Part shown: in pieces, positions 29,212 through 38,444 of the stretch
Position numbering within the stretch: position 1 is the first letter of the stretch
Layout: each line of letters begins with the position of its first letter
From: an uncultured Psychromonas sp.
GTDB lineage: Bacteria; Pseudomonadota; Gammaproteobacteria; Enterobacterales; Psychromonadaceae
DNA: 64,000 bases
Direction of reading: 5' to 3'
NCBI RefSeq assembly: GCF_947489755.1
Contig: NZ_CANLFB010000010.1
Location: forward strand, 62,001 to 126,000
Made by a program: the position numbers and the translations under genes
Notes under the pieces: model-generated
Database searches by the model: none
What the model saw: the letters and a program-made list of their open reading frames with translations, nothing else
Told to the model about the DNA's origin: nothing

Positions 29212-30372
29212 TTAATGACGAAGCAAATCTTGATAATGATTAAATACATTATCAACATACCTTTCAATACTAAATTTATGTAAATCCTTTTGCGCATTAG
29301 TAATAAATCGTATTTTCAAATCAGGATCTAAAGCGATACTGTTAATTTTATTAGCAAGCTCATCTACATTTCCCTTTTCAAACAAATAACCATTATCACC
29401 ATTTTCAATTACTTCAGGCATTCCTCCTGCATTCGTAGCAATACATGGTAAACCTGATGCCATCGCCTCAATAAGCGCAGCTGGAGTACCTTCAGAACGA
29501 GACGGTAATATAAATAAGTCACTTGCTTTAAGAATCTCAGGAATATCACTGCGATTACCAGCAAAAATAACTTTGTCTTTTAAATTAAAAAACTCAATTT
29601 TCTCAACTATTTTTTGATAAAAAGAGTCTGATGTTTTTTTACCAACTAACAATAGTTTTGCATTAGGGATACTTTTACACACTTTAGCAAAGGCAGGAAC
29701 TGCAATGTCCCACCCTTTAACTTCTATAAAATGTCCCACAGCAGTAATGAGATAATCTGATTTAAGTAGATGAAACTCTTCTCTAATTTCATCTGACTTT
29801 TCCAAACAAGTAAAACGTTCAAGTTGAACAGGCACGTCGACAATACTAATCTTATTATCAAAGCCAACCTGGTCACATATTTCTTTTCTTGCTGCGTCAC
29901 TGATTGCTAAAATACGGTTTGCAAGCAAACAGGTAAGACGTGTACTTGGCATTAATTTTTTTAAACCTTGAGGTTTCACCCCTTTTTCATAATATGAAGA
30001 CATAGATAACTTAGACCAAACTTTAACAGGAGTCCTTGATAGCATTCCTGCAATTAACGGGCTTGTATGGTCATTATAGCAATGTAAGATGTCACAGTTT
30101 ATTAATCGCATAAACTTATAATTACGATAAATACTTTTTAGATCAAAATTCCCTTTAGAACGAGGTTGATAAATAATTTTACAACCCGCGTCTATAAAAG
30201 GTGTAACTAACGAAAGGTCGTCTGGTTGCTTAGATAAGACTAACCAATTATTCCAATTATTCCAATTATTCTCCGCACATTTCTTAACTAACGTCAAAGC
30301 ACTTAGCCACTTTGATGTAGCTATAATAGGAAAGCCTCCCCAATAATGAATAATATTTATTTTCTTTTGCAA
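29212..30372 (-). CDS. Glycosyltransferase, GT4-type
   Basis: GT-B glycosyltransferase of about 386 residues with IIHYWGGFPI at the N-terminus and LHCYNDHTSPL. The second domain shows AVGHFIEVKGWDIAVPAF, FAGNRSDIPEIL and SRSEGTPAALIEAMASGLPCIATNAGG. There is no ATG: the best start is a TTG nine bases after AAGG, and a second TTG two codons upstream is the alternative. The N-terminal region contains three tandem 9-base units that encode an Asn-Asn-Trp run. It is the first gene of the leftward run that ends at the heparinase gene. Confidence 0.87.
   Translation of the reverse strand: MQKKINIIHYWGGFPIIATSKWLSALTLVKKCAENNWNNWNNWLVLSKQPDDLSLVTPFIDAGCKIIYQPRSKGNFDLKSIYRNYKFMRLINCDILHCYNDHTSPLIAGMLSRTPVKVWSKLSMSSYYEKGVKPQGLKKLMPSTRLTCLLANRILAISDAARKEICDQVGFDNKISIVDVPVQLERFTCLEKSDEIREEFHLLKSDYLITAVGHFIEVKGWDIAVPAFAKVCKSIPNAKLLLVGKKTSDSFYQKIVEKIEFFNLKDKVIFAGNRSDIPEILKASDLFILPSRSEGTPAALIEAMASGLPCIATNAGGMPEVIENGDNGYLFEKGNVDELANKINSIALDPDLKIRFITNAQKDLHKFSIERYVDNVFNHYQDLLRH
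30244..30270. repeat. Three tandem 9-bp units inside a glycosyltransferase gene
   Basis: CCAATTATT occurs three times head to tail with no mismatch. On the coding strand it gives a repeated Asn-Asn-Trp tripeptide near residue 40 of the GT4 protein. The unit length is a multiple of three, so copy-number change would keep the frame. Confidence 0.85.
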
Positions 30373-30777
30373 TTCCAATCGCCTTTAATAGTATTTAAAT
30401 AAAAAACATATCCTCCATATATCTAGATTATACATATAATTCCCTAAATATTGATATCGAATATCAACAAATAATTATTTTAGATTCAATGGATAAGAAT
30501 AACGAGAAAATTGAATTTTTTAAAAATACAAAGATAGGGGAAACACGTCAATAAATGAGGATCTGTTAAAAATCAAAGTAAAGTTAGCTCTTAAAGATCC
30601 CGCTAAAGAATAGGATTCGAAATAGTTAATTATTACTACTCTGATTTTTCTATTTAAGCCTATGCTGTTATAGAACAGGTTTAAATTAATTTTTCGATAA
30701 AGATTAATGGTATACAAACTAAAAGAAACTATACTCCTATATATGTTTTATAGAAAAAATTGAAAAAGGAGCTAAAA
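30373..30777. other. Very AT-rich divergent intergenic region
   Basis: About 400 bases between a leftward glycosyltransferase gene and the rightward beta-helix gene. It holds a 17-base palindrome and a second imperfect one, CTGTT-ATAG-AACAG near 30665. Short frames here have no coding character. It probably contains promoters for both directions. I found no -24/-12 (sigma-54) pattern. Confidence 0.55.
30451..30467. promoter_or_regulatory. Operator-like palindrome
   Basis: TTGATAT-CGA-ATATCAA: two 7-base arms, exactly complementary, with a 3-base centre. It lies in the divergent intergenic region about 80 bases upstream of the leftward GT gene. It looks like a dimeric regulator site, but I cannot name the regulator. 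Confidence 0.45.
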
Positions 30778-32568
30778 ATGATCCAGCCAATAAAAACAAT
30801 AAAGTATATGAAATATTCATTTATTGTATTGTTATTTTCCATAGTTACTAACATTTCAGCATATACAATGCCAGTAGGAATACCAAATAGCACTTTAGAC
30901 TTTCAACAAGAAATGCCCCCAAGGCCTAGTGACTGGAGTATCGAAAAACCAGGTTACTATTACATAAATTATCAAACCGGTAGCGATAAACAAACTTACG
31001 GGACACCTGTCGCACCACGTAAATCGTTCCCTAATCCAGCATCAGCTGGATCATATATTGAAATTTCAGGAGAATATACTCAAGGTTTTAACACCCATGG
31101 TGATCGGATATATGCGCTCAATGGTACTGATGCAGATTGGAGTGCCGATGTAGCAGGTCCTGTGTGGGTTACTGAAGCAAAAGATACTGGTGGAGTAATT
31201 AGTAAAGTAGGGTTTCTAGTGATGGGTGCAAACGTATTCATCTCCGACTTAAACTTTATTAACTCAGCAAATCTACAAATTGGTTCACCTACTGCAGGCC
31301 GACAAGCAACAAATATAGTCGCAAGAAATTTAGATTTAAATGGTGGAGGTATTTCTATATCAGCCGATTCCACGGCACCTGTTTCAAATATCGTAATATT
31401 TAACAGTACGATACATAATTTGGGCGATGTAAACTCCCCAACGGATGATGATTTTCACGTAATATCGGTTGGGGAGTATGTTTCTGACGTATGGCTATTA
31501 GACAATGTATTACATACAGCATCTGGTTCAGGACTTCAAGTTCTTGGAGATTTGAATAACAGAGGATCGACAAATAACATCTATGCAGGTGGTAATGAGG
31601 TTTATAACGTAAGACAAGCAGGATTATGGGTTAAAGCAGGCTCTAATGTGGTATTTTCAAGTAACTATATTCATGATTTAGTTAGCACGTCTTGGTCACC
31701 ATCTAAAGGGCTTGGAGCACAGTATCAGCCCGATGAATTATGGATGATCAACAATCGTATTAGTGGTGTCGAATACGGTATAAGGATTGCCTCTACATCT
31801 GAAACCACATGGGATAAAAAAATCTACATTATTGGTAATGTCATTCATGGGGTTAAGCCTGTGCAAGAAAGCTCGAATATCGGCCCTATTGAAACCACTT
31901 CATCATGGCAATCAGCGGCTATTCACATAGCAAGTTCAGATGAACAATATATTTTTAACAACTTAATATTTGATGCTCCTAATGGGATTGATGTATCTAC
32001 TCAAAATGCCAAAACTTGGATAAAAAATAATATATTATTAGATGTAACGGCAACACATGTTAATGAACCTACTGGTTATCATATTATGCTTGAGTACTTA
32101 GCACTTAACGAACAAGCATTTATAGATAATAATTATTTTGGAGACGGTATGTATGTGCGAGTAAAAGAAGGTGTATTTAAAAAACTCCATGAAACAGTAT
32201 CAAGTTTAAATTCTAGAGAGGGCGCTAGCGGCAATGTTCAGGGAACCAATCTTATTACACAAGATAATATTGATTCAATAATGGATGCATTGAGCATTGA
32301 TGGTATCGGTTTTACAAAACTTAAAGATGCAGGTACCGATAATGTCAATGATATTTTAATAACTCGGTTTAAATCCCAATTCCCTGACACTAGCGGAATA
32401 AATTTAGATATTTTTGATGGTCAACGTAATCTTGGGAATTCGATTGATATAGGGCCATTTGAACAATATGGGGTTCAACAAGAGGCTACTATTCCGACAA
32501 AACCCAGTGGGTTAAAATTAATTCAACTACCAAATAAAACTGAACTAGAAACAACAATAATAGATTAA
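30778..32568 (+). CDS. Secreted right-handed beta-helix protein
   Basis: A 596-residue protein with a signal peptide (hydrophobic KYSFIVLLFSIVTNISA, cut near residue 29). The body carries repeated short strands with N-x-I and N-N-x-I turns (NIVIFNSTIHN, NIYAGGNEVYN, NVVFSSNYIHD, WMINNRISG, YIIGNVIHG, YIFNNLIFD, WIKNNILLD), typical of parallel beta-helix carbohydrate-active or carbohydrate-binding proteins. It may be a lyase, hydrolase or epimerase acting on the exopolysaccharide (inference; no catalytic residues identified). The ATG follows AAGGAG; an upstream in-frame TTG is less likely. It has no PEP-CTERM tail. It is one of three rightward genes in the locus and has its own promoter region. 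Confidence 0.82.
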   Translation: MIQPIKTIKYMKYSFIVLLFSIVTNISAYTMPVGIPNSTLDFQQEMPPRPSDWSIEKPGYYYINYQTGSDKQTYGTPVAPRKSFPNPASAGSYIEISGEYTQGFNTHGDRIYALNGTDADWSADVAGPVWVTEAKDTGGVISKVGFLVMGANVFISDLNFINSANLQIGSPTAGRQATNIVARNLDLNGGGISISADSTAPVSNIVIFNSTIHNLGDVNSPTDDDFHVISVGEYVSDVWLLDNVLHTASGSGLQVLGDLNNRGSTNNIYAGGNEVYNVRQAGLWVKAGSNVVFSSNYIHDLVSTSWSPSKGLGAQYQPDELWMINNRISGVEYGIRIASTSETTWDKKIYIIGNVIHGVKPVQESSNIGPIETTSSWQSAAIHIASSDEQYIFNNLIFDAPNGIDVSTQNAKTWIKNNILLDVTATHVNEPTGYHIMLEYLALNEQAFIDNNYFGDGMYVRVKEGVFKKLHETVSSLNSREGASGNVQGTNLITQDNIDSIMDALSIDGIGFTKLKDAGTDNVNDILITRFKSQFPDTSGINLDIFDGQRNLGNSIDIGPFEQYGVQQEATIPTKPSGLKLIQLPNKTELETTIID

Positions 32569-32636
32569 CCAATGATTAGCTTTAAAAAACTTGATTTTTG
32601 GAAAAGCTTAGAAAAAATATTGTGTAATAATTGCTG

Positions 32637-32672
32637 AGAGCACGGAATTTTATTAATCAAGTACCGTGCTCT
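32637..32672. terminator. Hairpin between beta-helix gene and PaaK-like gene
   Basis: AGAGCACGG and CCGTGCTCT are exact complements with an 18-base AT-rich loop, between two convergent genes. There is no T run after it, so it may terminate poorly or only protect transcript ends. Confidence 0.45.
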
Positions 32673-32792
32673 ACTTAGTAAAATTCATTTACTTACTTTA
32701 ATTTTTATTAGCTAAAGCGTTTCAGAACAACAGAAAACAGACATAAGATTTATTCATTTTCTATTAAAAATTATCTAATGTAATAGATTCAA

Positions 32793-34199
32793 CTAATTTG
32801 AAATATTGATTTTCTGATCAACAAAGACTGACTTCCCGCGTTTCGTTAATGGTATATTATCGACTTGCATTACAGAAACCTCTATGCGTTGCTGCAATTT
32901 ATTATTGATATTATTAAGTATACGTTGTTTACTTTCCTCGGAAAAATGTTGTCTCGTTTTTATTTTTATCACGGCTACACCGGGAGTATCTTGATAAAAT
33001 TGATACTGCAGTACGTCATCAAAGGTATCATCATGCATATTTATAGCAGACCAAGGTATTAAGCTATTATCTACTGCCACCAAATGTTCCTGGATATTAT
33101 GCCCCATAATATTTCTTATGATAAGATGATTGCGTTTGCATTTATCACAATAACTTCCAACATACTCAGCAAAGTCACCAGTTTTATAACGTATAAATGG
33201 CATTACTGTATTGATAAAACCAGTTCCGACTATTTCACCAACCCGACCTTTTTCTGTAATTACATTACCGTTTTTGTCCAACAACTCAAAATAACCATAA
33301 GTCGGCCATACATGATAATCGTCTGAATGTTCACATTCACCCGCGGCAACGAGCTTTTCACTGTGCCCATAAGAAGAGTAATATCTGCAGTTAAAGACTG
33401 ACTCAACAAAAGTACGTTGCTCTGGATAGACATTTTCGGATTCAGCTAAAACCGCTTTAATATTTTTAAACGTTATATTCTCTTTTTTAGCGAATCGGGC
33501 TAATTGGTATACTGATGATGGATAAACATGAAGAAAGCAATCTTTAAGTGTTTTAATATGAGAGATATAGTGACTCATATCTTTGTCGTTCATGTGAAAA
33601 TTACTATAATAATATTCCTTAAAGATAGGATCGTAACTTTGGTGCCCCCCCGCTTTTGACCCCGTAACGCGCCCTCTTAATACGGCTTTTACATCTCCAA
33701 GTTTAAACCCAGCTTTTCTCCAGCCATCAACTAAGTAAGCATATTCAACTTGTGACCGACTTGCGTTAATGTAAAAAGAAAGAGGAATACCACTTGTTCC
33801 ACCTGTTGTTACATAATCAACATCAGAGTTATTTTTATCGACTAAAAGTAGATCTTCAGTATTATTATTAATAAAAGCTTTATCAATTAAGGGAAACTTC
33901 TTAAAGTCGTTTAGCGTATTAAAAGTAGAGATATCTATATTAGCTTCATCATATAACTTCCTATAAGCAGGGCATTTTTCATAAGCAATATTAACTTGCT
34001 GTTTTAATTGTTTAAGGTGGTAAGCGTCAATTTCAGCTTTTGTCCATTTATCAGCAGCTAAAATAAGCTTTGTTGTTGCTCGAAACTCCCTACCAATTAG
34101 GTACTCTAAAGGAACAACTGAAAGTGTAAGGCCAGCCAATCTCTTAAAAACAGAAGGCATTGCTTCCCATATATTTTTCTTTGAAAATGCTTTCTTCAT
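32793..34199 (-). CDS. PaaK/CapK-like adenylate-forming enzyme
   Basis: A 468-residue protein related to phenylacetate-CoA ligase and CapK. The phosphate-binding loop is TTGGTSGIPLSF, the acyl-adenylate motif is SYGHSEKL, the hinge region is IRYKTGDFAEYV, and the C-terminal lysine motif is LTKRGKSVFV. Cysteines in CDKCKR, near the hinge, match the metal-ligand type of this family. In capsule loci these proteins are thought to activate a carboxylic acid for transfer to the polymer; the substrate is not known. It could supply an acyl group to the GNAT-like protein at the left end of the locus (inference). Confidence 0.82.
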   Translation of the reverse strand: MKKAFSKKNIWEAMPSVFKRLAGLTLSVVPLEYLIGREFRATTKLILAADKWTKAEIDAYHLKQLKQQVNIAYEKCPAYRKLYDEANIDISTFNTLNDFKKFPLIDKAFINNNTEDLLLVDKNNSDVDYVTTGGTSGIPLSFYINASRSQVEYAYLVDGWRKAGFKLGDVKAVLRGRVTGSKAGGHQSYDPIFKEYYYSNFHMNDKDMSHYISHIKTLKDCFLHVYPSSVYQLARFAKKENITFKNIKAVLAESENVYPEQRTFVESVFNCRYYSSYGHSEKLVAAGECEHSDDYHVWPTYGYFELLDKNGNVITEKGRVGEIVGTGFINTVMPFIRYKTGDFAEYVGSYCDKCKRNHLIIRNIMGHNIQEHLVAVDNSLIPWSAINMHDDTFDDVLQYQFYQDTPGVAVIKIKTRQHFSEESKQRILNNINNKLQQRIEVSVMQVDNIPLTKRGKSVFVDQKINISN

Positions 34200-34330
34200 A
34201 TTAATTTTTCCGAAATAAAAACGTTATCCCACTTTTTTACACACCAAAGTCAATAAGTTTGATGATAGGACTGCATTAAACGAGTACTTTTCAAGTGGTT
34301 GAAGGGTCGATAATAGCTTTAAAACTATAA

Positions 34331-35446
34331 TCATTTATTTAACAACTTCATAAAAACTCGGGAATAATAGTAACTTGTCGTTGCTACTATTCCTTTCCTT
34401 TGGCACATATTGGCGACTGATTTTAGGTGTAACTTTACCCAAAGGGCTCGCGCTAATACATAATTCATTTGAGCAAAAAAAGCATTGAAAAAAAATGAAG
34501 ACAACCAATTGATTTCCCGTTCGAGCCTATCCTTATCTTTACCTTGTAAATACTCTACTTGTAGCTCGCTATTGATAAAAAAAGGCACAACTTTAATTTC
34601 TTTTATTTCCTTGTCCTGAATAACGAACTCAAGACTTAAACTATATTTGGTATTCGGCATTGCTTTAGTATCAATATCAATTAGAAAATTACCAATACCA
34701 TAAAATATAACTTTGTCTTTATATTTTTCAATACCTTGCATTACATGAGTATGATGACAAATAACACAATCGGCGCCTGCATCAATTAATGCCTGCGCTC
34801 TTTTTCTTGAAACCCTATCGGTATAACGACAAAACTCAACACCTTGATGCAAAGACACAAGTAATAAATCTGTAGTCATTTTCAATTTTTTAACATCAGT
34901 TACCATTTCGCAGACAGATTTGTAAGAAACATTTATCTCAGTATTAGCTGGAAACGGATGCGCGGCAGGTGAGTAAGCAATTAATGAAACATTTGCACTT
35001 GGTAAATTGACTTTATGTTCAAAACTTTCAGAGTAACTCCCCGTAGCTCCAAAACACCCCATTCCTTTTTTGTATATAGCATCAACGGTATCTTGAGCTC
35101 CGAAAACACCTAAATCTAAGAAGTGATTATTTGCTACATTTGCTACGTAATTGACATTCTGAGGAAAAACATTCAAATACCCCTCTATTCCATTCATAAG
35201 AACAGGTTTGGGCTCCCAAGGCTCACCTCTTTCTGTTAAGCAACATTCCAAATTAAAAATAACAGCAGATTTATCTTCAAAAATCTCCTTTACATGCATA
35301 AAATTATAATCGTTTCCATATTGTTCTATTTTTTTTGCTACTCCCCTCGCTAGAGCGATATCTCCTAAAAATAACATACTCGATTTAGGTGATTTTGAAG
35401 CATAATCCGCTAACTTTATCGTCCAATTACTACTTAGGATACTCAT
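34331..35446 (-). CDS. CapA/PgsA-like metallophosphatase-fold protein
   Basis: A 371-residue protein of the CapA family, with FLGDIALARG, FNLECCLTERG, VANVANNHFLDLG, LVSLHQGVEF and CHHTHVMQGIEKYKDKVIFYGIGNF, the metal-binding motifs of this calcineurin-like fold. Family members act in poly-gamma-glutamate and capsule export; the biochemical reaction is unsettled. The start is the ATG of MSILSSNW, 17 bases after the upstream gene's stop with AAGG before it; a TTG frame extending upstream would overlap that gene. No signal peptide is clear. Confidence 0.82.
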   Translation of the reverse strand: MSILSSNWTIKLADYASKSPKSSMLFLGDIALARGVAKKIEQYGNDYNFMHVKEIFEDKSAVIFNLECCLTERGEPWEPKPVLMNGIEGYLNVFPQNVNYVANVANNHFLDLGVFGAQDTVDAIYKKGMGCFGATGSYSESFEHKVNLPSANVSLIAYSPAAHPFPANTEINVSYKSVCEMVTDVKKLKMTTDLLLVSLHQGVEFCRYTDRVSRKRAQALIDAGADCVICHHTHVMQGIEKYKDKVIFYGIGNFLIDIDTKAMPNTKYSLSLEFVIQDKEIKEIKVVPFFINSELQVEYLQGKDKDRLEREINWLSSFFFNAFFAQMNYVLARALWVKLHLKSVANMCQRKGIVATTSYYYSRVFMKLLNK

Positions 35447-35463
35447 TATGATTTTAACCTTGA

Positions 35464-36723
35464 TTAATTTATGACTTTTTCCCAAATCATTGAGGCGGCC
35501 TGAAGTGTAAACTTCTCTGATTTATGTAATGCATCTAATGAAACTCGTTCCGCTAGCTTTTTATTTGTTAATAACAAATATAGCTTATCAACAAATTCTG
35601 AGATATCTTCTTTATTAATTAAATAGCCTGTTTTTCCTGACTCGATAAGATCAGATAAATCACCTATGTCTGATGCTATAATTGGTAAACCTAGGGTTGC
35701 GGCCTCCATACATGATAAAGGTAAACCTTCGGAGTCTGATGTAAGCACGAAAACGCGTGAATCTACCAAATGTGATGTGACATCTACTGTTGCACCAGTA
35801 AACGTGACATTTTTATCAAGCCCCAATTGCTGAGATAATAACTCATACTCTTTAAGTCGATTACCACCACCAACAACCAAGGCTGAAATATTGGGCAATT
35901 TTAGTTTTAATTGTTCCACTATTATTAAAAAACGATCAACTCTTTTTACAGGGTCTAATCTAGCAACAAGAATCAAATCACTACTTTTCTCTCTTGAAAA
36001 ATTTTCGAACACGGACTTATCTATTCCCCCTGGGTTTACAACTACATTTTTAACCTGCTTATTTTCTAAATATGACTTGGCTTTATTGCCCATTGTTACG
36101 ACAAGATCTACTGTTTTAATATAACTAATTAACCGCTCTTCTAAAATGCAATCATGCTTACCGGAGTCTTTGAAAATAGGAGTGCCACTATATACTCCAC
36201 CACCGACAATTTCAGACCAACCACCAACACAGAAATAAATAGATTTAGCTGCATTCATCCTGGCAATAACATTTGCAAATATGCCGTTTAACAACAAGTG
36301 AAATCCACCAACATAATCAACATTATTTCTTTTCGTAACTCTGTAAGCCGTATAAGTTCTCGCAGAAATACTACCAAATATTTTTTGAATAATTGGAGAA
36401 GGCGTAACATAAGTTACATTTTCTATTTCTAACATTTTTTTATCTGCAACAATCCAAATATGTTCGCAAACATTCGATTTAGCTAATGGTTTGATATGTG
36501 CTGCGATCCAATTATCAGATTCAAAACGTCCCATAAAAACAAACTTTTTTTTATTCGGACTCTCGCCAGTTTTCTTGTTTTTATATGAAAATAAAATCGT
36601 AATTAAATTCGACACTCTTATAATCTGATAGATTAAAAATCTTGATAAGAGTTTCTTGAAAAATGTATTCTTCTGTGACTCAATTAAGCGTGACTTTTGA
36701 ACTGTATATTCCTGCTCTTCCAC
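35464..36723 (-). CDS. Glycosyltransferase, GT4-type
   Basis: A 419-residue GT-B protein. The first 35 residues are basic and hydrophobic (FLIYQIIRVSNLITILF), a possible membrane association. Conserved parts are FMGRFESDNWIAAHI, GGFHLLLNGIFANV, LVARLDPVKRVDRFL and LTSDSEGLPLSCMEAATLGLPIIAS. It resembles the transferase at 38445-39689 through most of its length, so the two are paralogues. The start is GTG with AAGGAG before it. It is the first gene of a three-gene leftward run with the CapA-like and PaaK-like genes. Confidence 0.87.
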   Translation of the reverse strand: MEEQEYTVQKSRLIESQKNTFFKKLLSRFLIYQIIRVSNLITILFSYKNKKTGESPNKKKFVFMGRFESDNWIAAHIKPLAKSNVCEHIWIVADKKMLEIENVTYVTPSPIIQKIFGSISARTYTAYRVTKRNNVDYVGGFHLLLNGIFANVIARMNAAKSIYFCVGGWSEIVGGGVYSGTPIFKDSGKHDCILEERLISYIKTVDLVVTMGNKAKSYLENKQVKNVVVNPGGIDKSVFENFSREKSSDLILVARLDPVKRVDRFLIIVEQLKLKLPNISALVVGGGNRLKEYELLSQQLGLDKNVTFTGATVDVTSHLVDSRVFVLTSDSEGLPLSCMEAATLGLPIIASDIGDLSDLIESGKTGYLINKEDISEFVDKLYLLLTNKKLAERVSLDALHKSEKFTLQAASMIWEKVIN

Positions 36724-36879
36724 AAATGCTCCTTTTAATTACTTTAACTCTAATGCAATGACCTAAATTTATTCTTTTAATAAACAGGCAGATTTCAAAT
36801 TAAAGTCTATAAAAACTATTACAGTAATTGCATTTAACCTATTAATATACTCTCTACATATCCATAATATTCTTGTTAT

Positions 36880-36960
36880 ATAAGTGCACTCTTTAATTTT
36901 TTCTATACAAAATTAAAGAACACACTTATCAAGGAGTAGTTAATGAGAAAAATTTTTTAA
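36880..36960 (+). other. Long hairpin followed by a 5-codon frame with good ribosome binding site
   Basis: ATAAGTG and CACTTAT, then TCTTTAATTTT and AAAATTAAAGA, form an 18-bp stem broken by a 3-base mismatch, with an 8-base loop (36880-36929). Four bases later comes AAGGAG and an ATG whose frame ends after Met-Arg-Lys-Ile-Phe. The layout is a leader or a gene start without a gene. Neither flanking gene (both leftward) uses it. It may be the remnant of a lost gene or a small regulatory RNA. Confidence 0.35.
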
Positions 36961-36988
36961 TGTCATAAAAATAATAAAAAATCAGATT

Positions 36989-38425
36989 TTAGTTATCGAT
37001 AAGAATGCTTTTTTCACCTGACTGCTTTTTCTTTCGTTCGATATGCACACGCAATAACAAGCCAATCGCAACCCACATACCAACCGCTCCCTCTCTAGGA
37101 TAAAAGGTTTGACTACCAACAGACGCGATAAAGAATGACATTAAGAGCGCGAATGAAACTCCCCCAGTCACGATATAAATTTTCTCTGAATCATCACGAA
37201 AAAGACTCCATGAATACTTTAAAAAAATAAAATACAATAAAAAGACAGGGATCGTGCCAACGAATCCATTATCTTGAATCCACTGTAAATAAGCATTATG
37301 AGGATGAGGAAAGCTATCAAATTCTCCATACATTTCCCTCATTCTTAATGTTATCCCTATATTCGCCATCGCTTCCCGCCCATAGCCAAAAAAAGGAGCT
37401 TCTTCGATTGACTCCCAAACTAATGGCCAAGCTAAATTTCGGCCAGAAGTTACTTCATAAAGATTAACCTCTTCGCCTTCAAACTCAATATCTTGATCTC
37501 CGCTCATAGGCTGTGACTCCGCAGATTCTTCAGATGAAAAGCCAAAGCTAAGACGCTCAACTGCAGAAGGTGCAAAAGCAATTACAGTGATATAAACCAA
37601 TGGTATTAATAGAATATATTTTCGCCATCTAAATAAACAATAAATTCCCCCAAGAATAGCCCAAGTGCCGTAACCAGTTCGCCCTCCTGTCATAGCCATA
37701 GCAAGGAATATAACCATGCAACTAGGTAAAATAACTAACCAGTAATGCTTGGTACTCACTAATTCTTTTAAACAGAAAACCAGCCAGAAAGCACCGCTCA
37801 TCATCATCGATACATTCACACGGTGAAAACCAACACTTTTGGATATTATTTTAAGCGCTTTATGTTGTAACGCATCTCCACCTAATGTTAATGATCCCAA
37901 CTTCATTGCTTTTACCACTTGTAAAGCTAATAAAACGAACATTAAAGCTAATGCTCCTAAAGCAAAATTATATTGCTTACGGGTACGACAACCGTCAAAT
38001 ATAATCATACTTGGCAATACCCATTTAAAACAATTTATTAAATATTCATTGATATCGTTCATCATACGAGGTGCAGGTGATCCAGTGACTTCAAACAATG
38101 CGAGTAAGCCACTATGGTCATATAAATATCTAATAACACTGGTAGTGATAAAAAATGCATATATAAACAATAAAGTATTAATAAATTTTGGCATTTCCCA
38201 AATTAGTTTTTCTTTTTTTCTATTGGATAACCAAGATAAAACAGTATTTACAAACAAAAAATTCCAGTGGTTTAAACCAGGAACTCCTCCGATTGCTTTT
38301 GGCATATCCGGATGTTGGAAAATAGACATCAGAAGAACCAACCAACAAGCAGCTCGAAACCAATCCTTCCACGCATAGGCACTTAAATAAGCGATTAAAA
38401 GTGTTAATAATGTAATTCTAATCAT
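36989..38425 (-). CDS. O-antigen-ligase-family polymerase (Wzy-like, exosortase-associated)
   Basis: A 478-residue inner-membrane protein with about 10-12 hydrophobic segments and the periplasmic signature of the Wzy_C/ligase family: ESIEEAPFFGYGRE, HPHNAYLQWIQDNGFVGTI. The N-terminus (AWKDWFRAACWLVLLM, HPDMPKAIGGVPGLNHWN) resembles the exosortase-associated O-ligases of XrtA loci. It should polymerise repeat units on the periplasmic side or ligate glycan to an acceptor. The flippase four genes upstream supports a Wzx/Wzy route. I did not assign a symbol because polymerase and ligase cannot be separated by sight. Confidence 0.85.
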   Translation of the reverse strand: MIRITLLTLLIAYLSAYAWKDWFRAACWLVLLMSIFQHPDMPKAIGGVPGLNHWNFLFVNTVLSWLSNRKKEKLIWEMPKFINTLLFIYAFFITTSVIRYLYDHSGLLALFEVTGSPAPRMMNDINEYLINCFKWVLPSMIIFDGCRTRKQYNFALGALALMFVLLALQVVKAMKLGSLTLGGDALQHKALKIISKSVGFHRVNVSMMMSGAFWLVFCLKELVSTKHYWLVILPSCMVIFLAMAMTGGRTGYGTWAILGGIYCLFRWRKYILLIPLVYITVIAFAPSAVERLSFGFSSEESAESQPMSGDQDIEFEGEEVNLYEVTSGRNLAWPLVWESIEEAPFFGYGREAMANIGITLRMREMYGEFDSFPHPHNAYLQWIQDNGFVGTIPVFLLYFIFLKYSWSLFRDDSEKIYIVTGGVSFALLMSFFIASVGSQTFYPREGAVGMWVAIGLLLRVHIERKKKQSGEKSILIDN

Positions 38426-38444
38426 AATTTAGTCCATGGCTAAT

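Noticed and set aside
30665-30678. CTGTT-ATAG-AACAG as a LexA (SOS) box
   Set aside because: The gammaproteobacterial LexA site needs CTG-N10-CAG; here the spacing is N8 and the gene is not an SOS type.
30520-30717. 65-codon minus-strand frame in the AT-rich intergenic region
   Set aside because: Composed of AT-rich codons without domain, ribosome binding site or neighbour logic; treated as intergenic.
30778-32568. Beta-helix protein as a PEP-CTERM exosortase substrate
   Set aside because: The C-terminus is polar and ends in a Glu/Thr/Ile stretch; there is no PEP motif, transmembrane helix or basic tail.
37839-38378. 179-codon plus-strand open frame opposite the polymerase gene
   Set aside because: It lies wholly antisense to a well-supported membrane protein gene, lacks a ribosome binding site and has no recognisable protein character.
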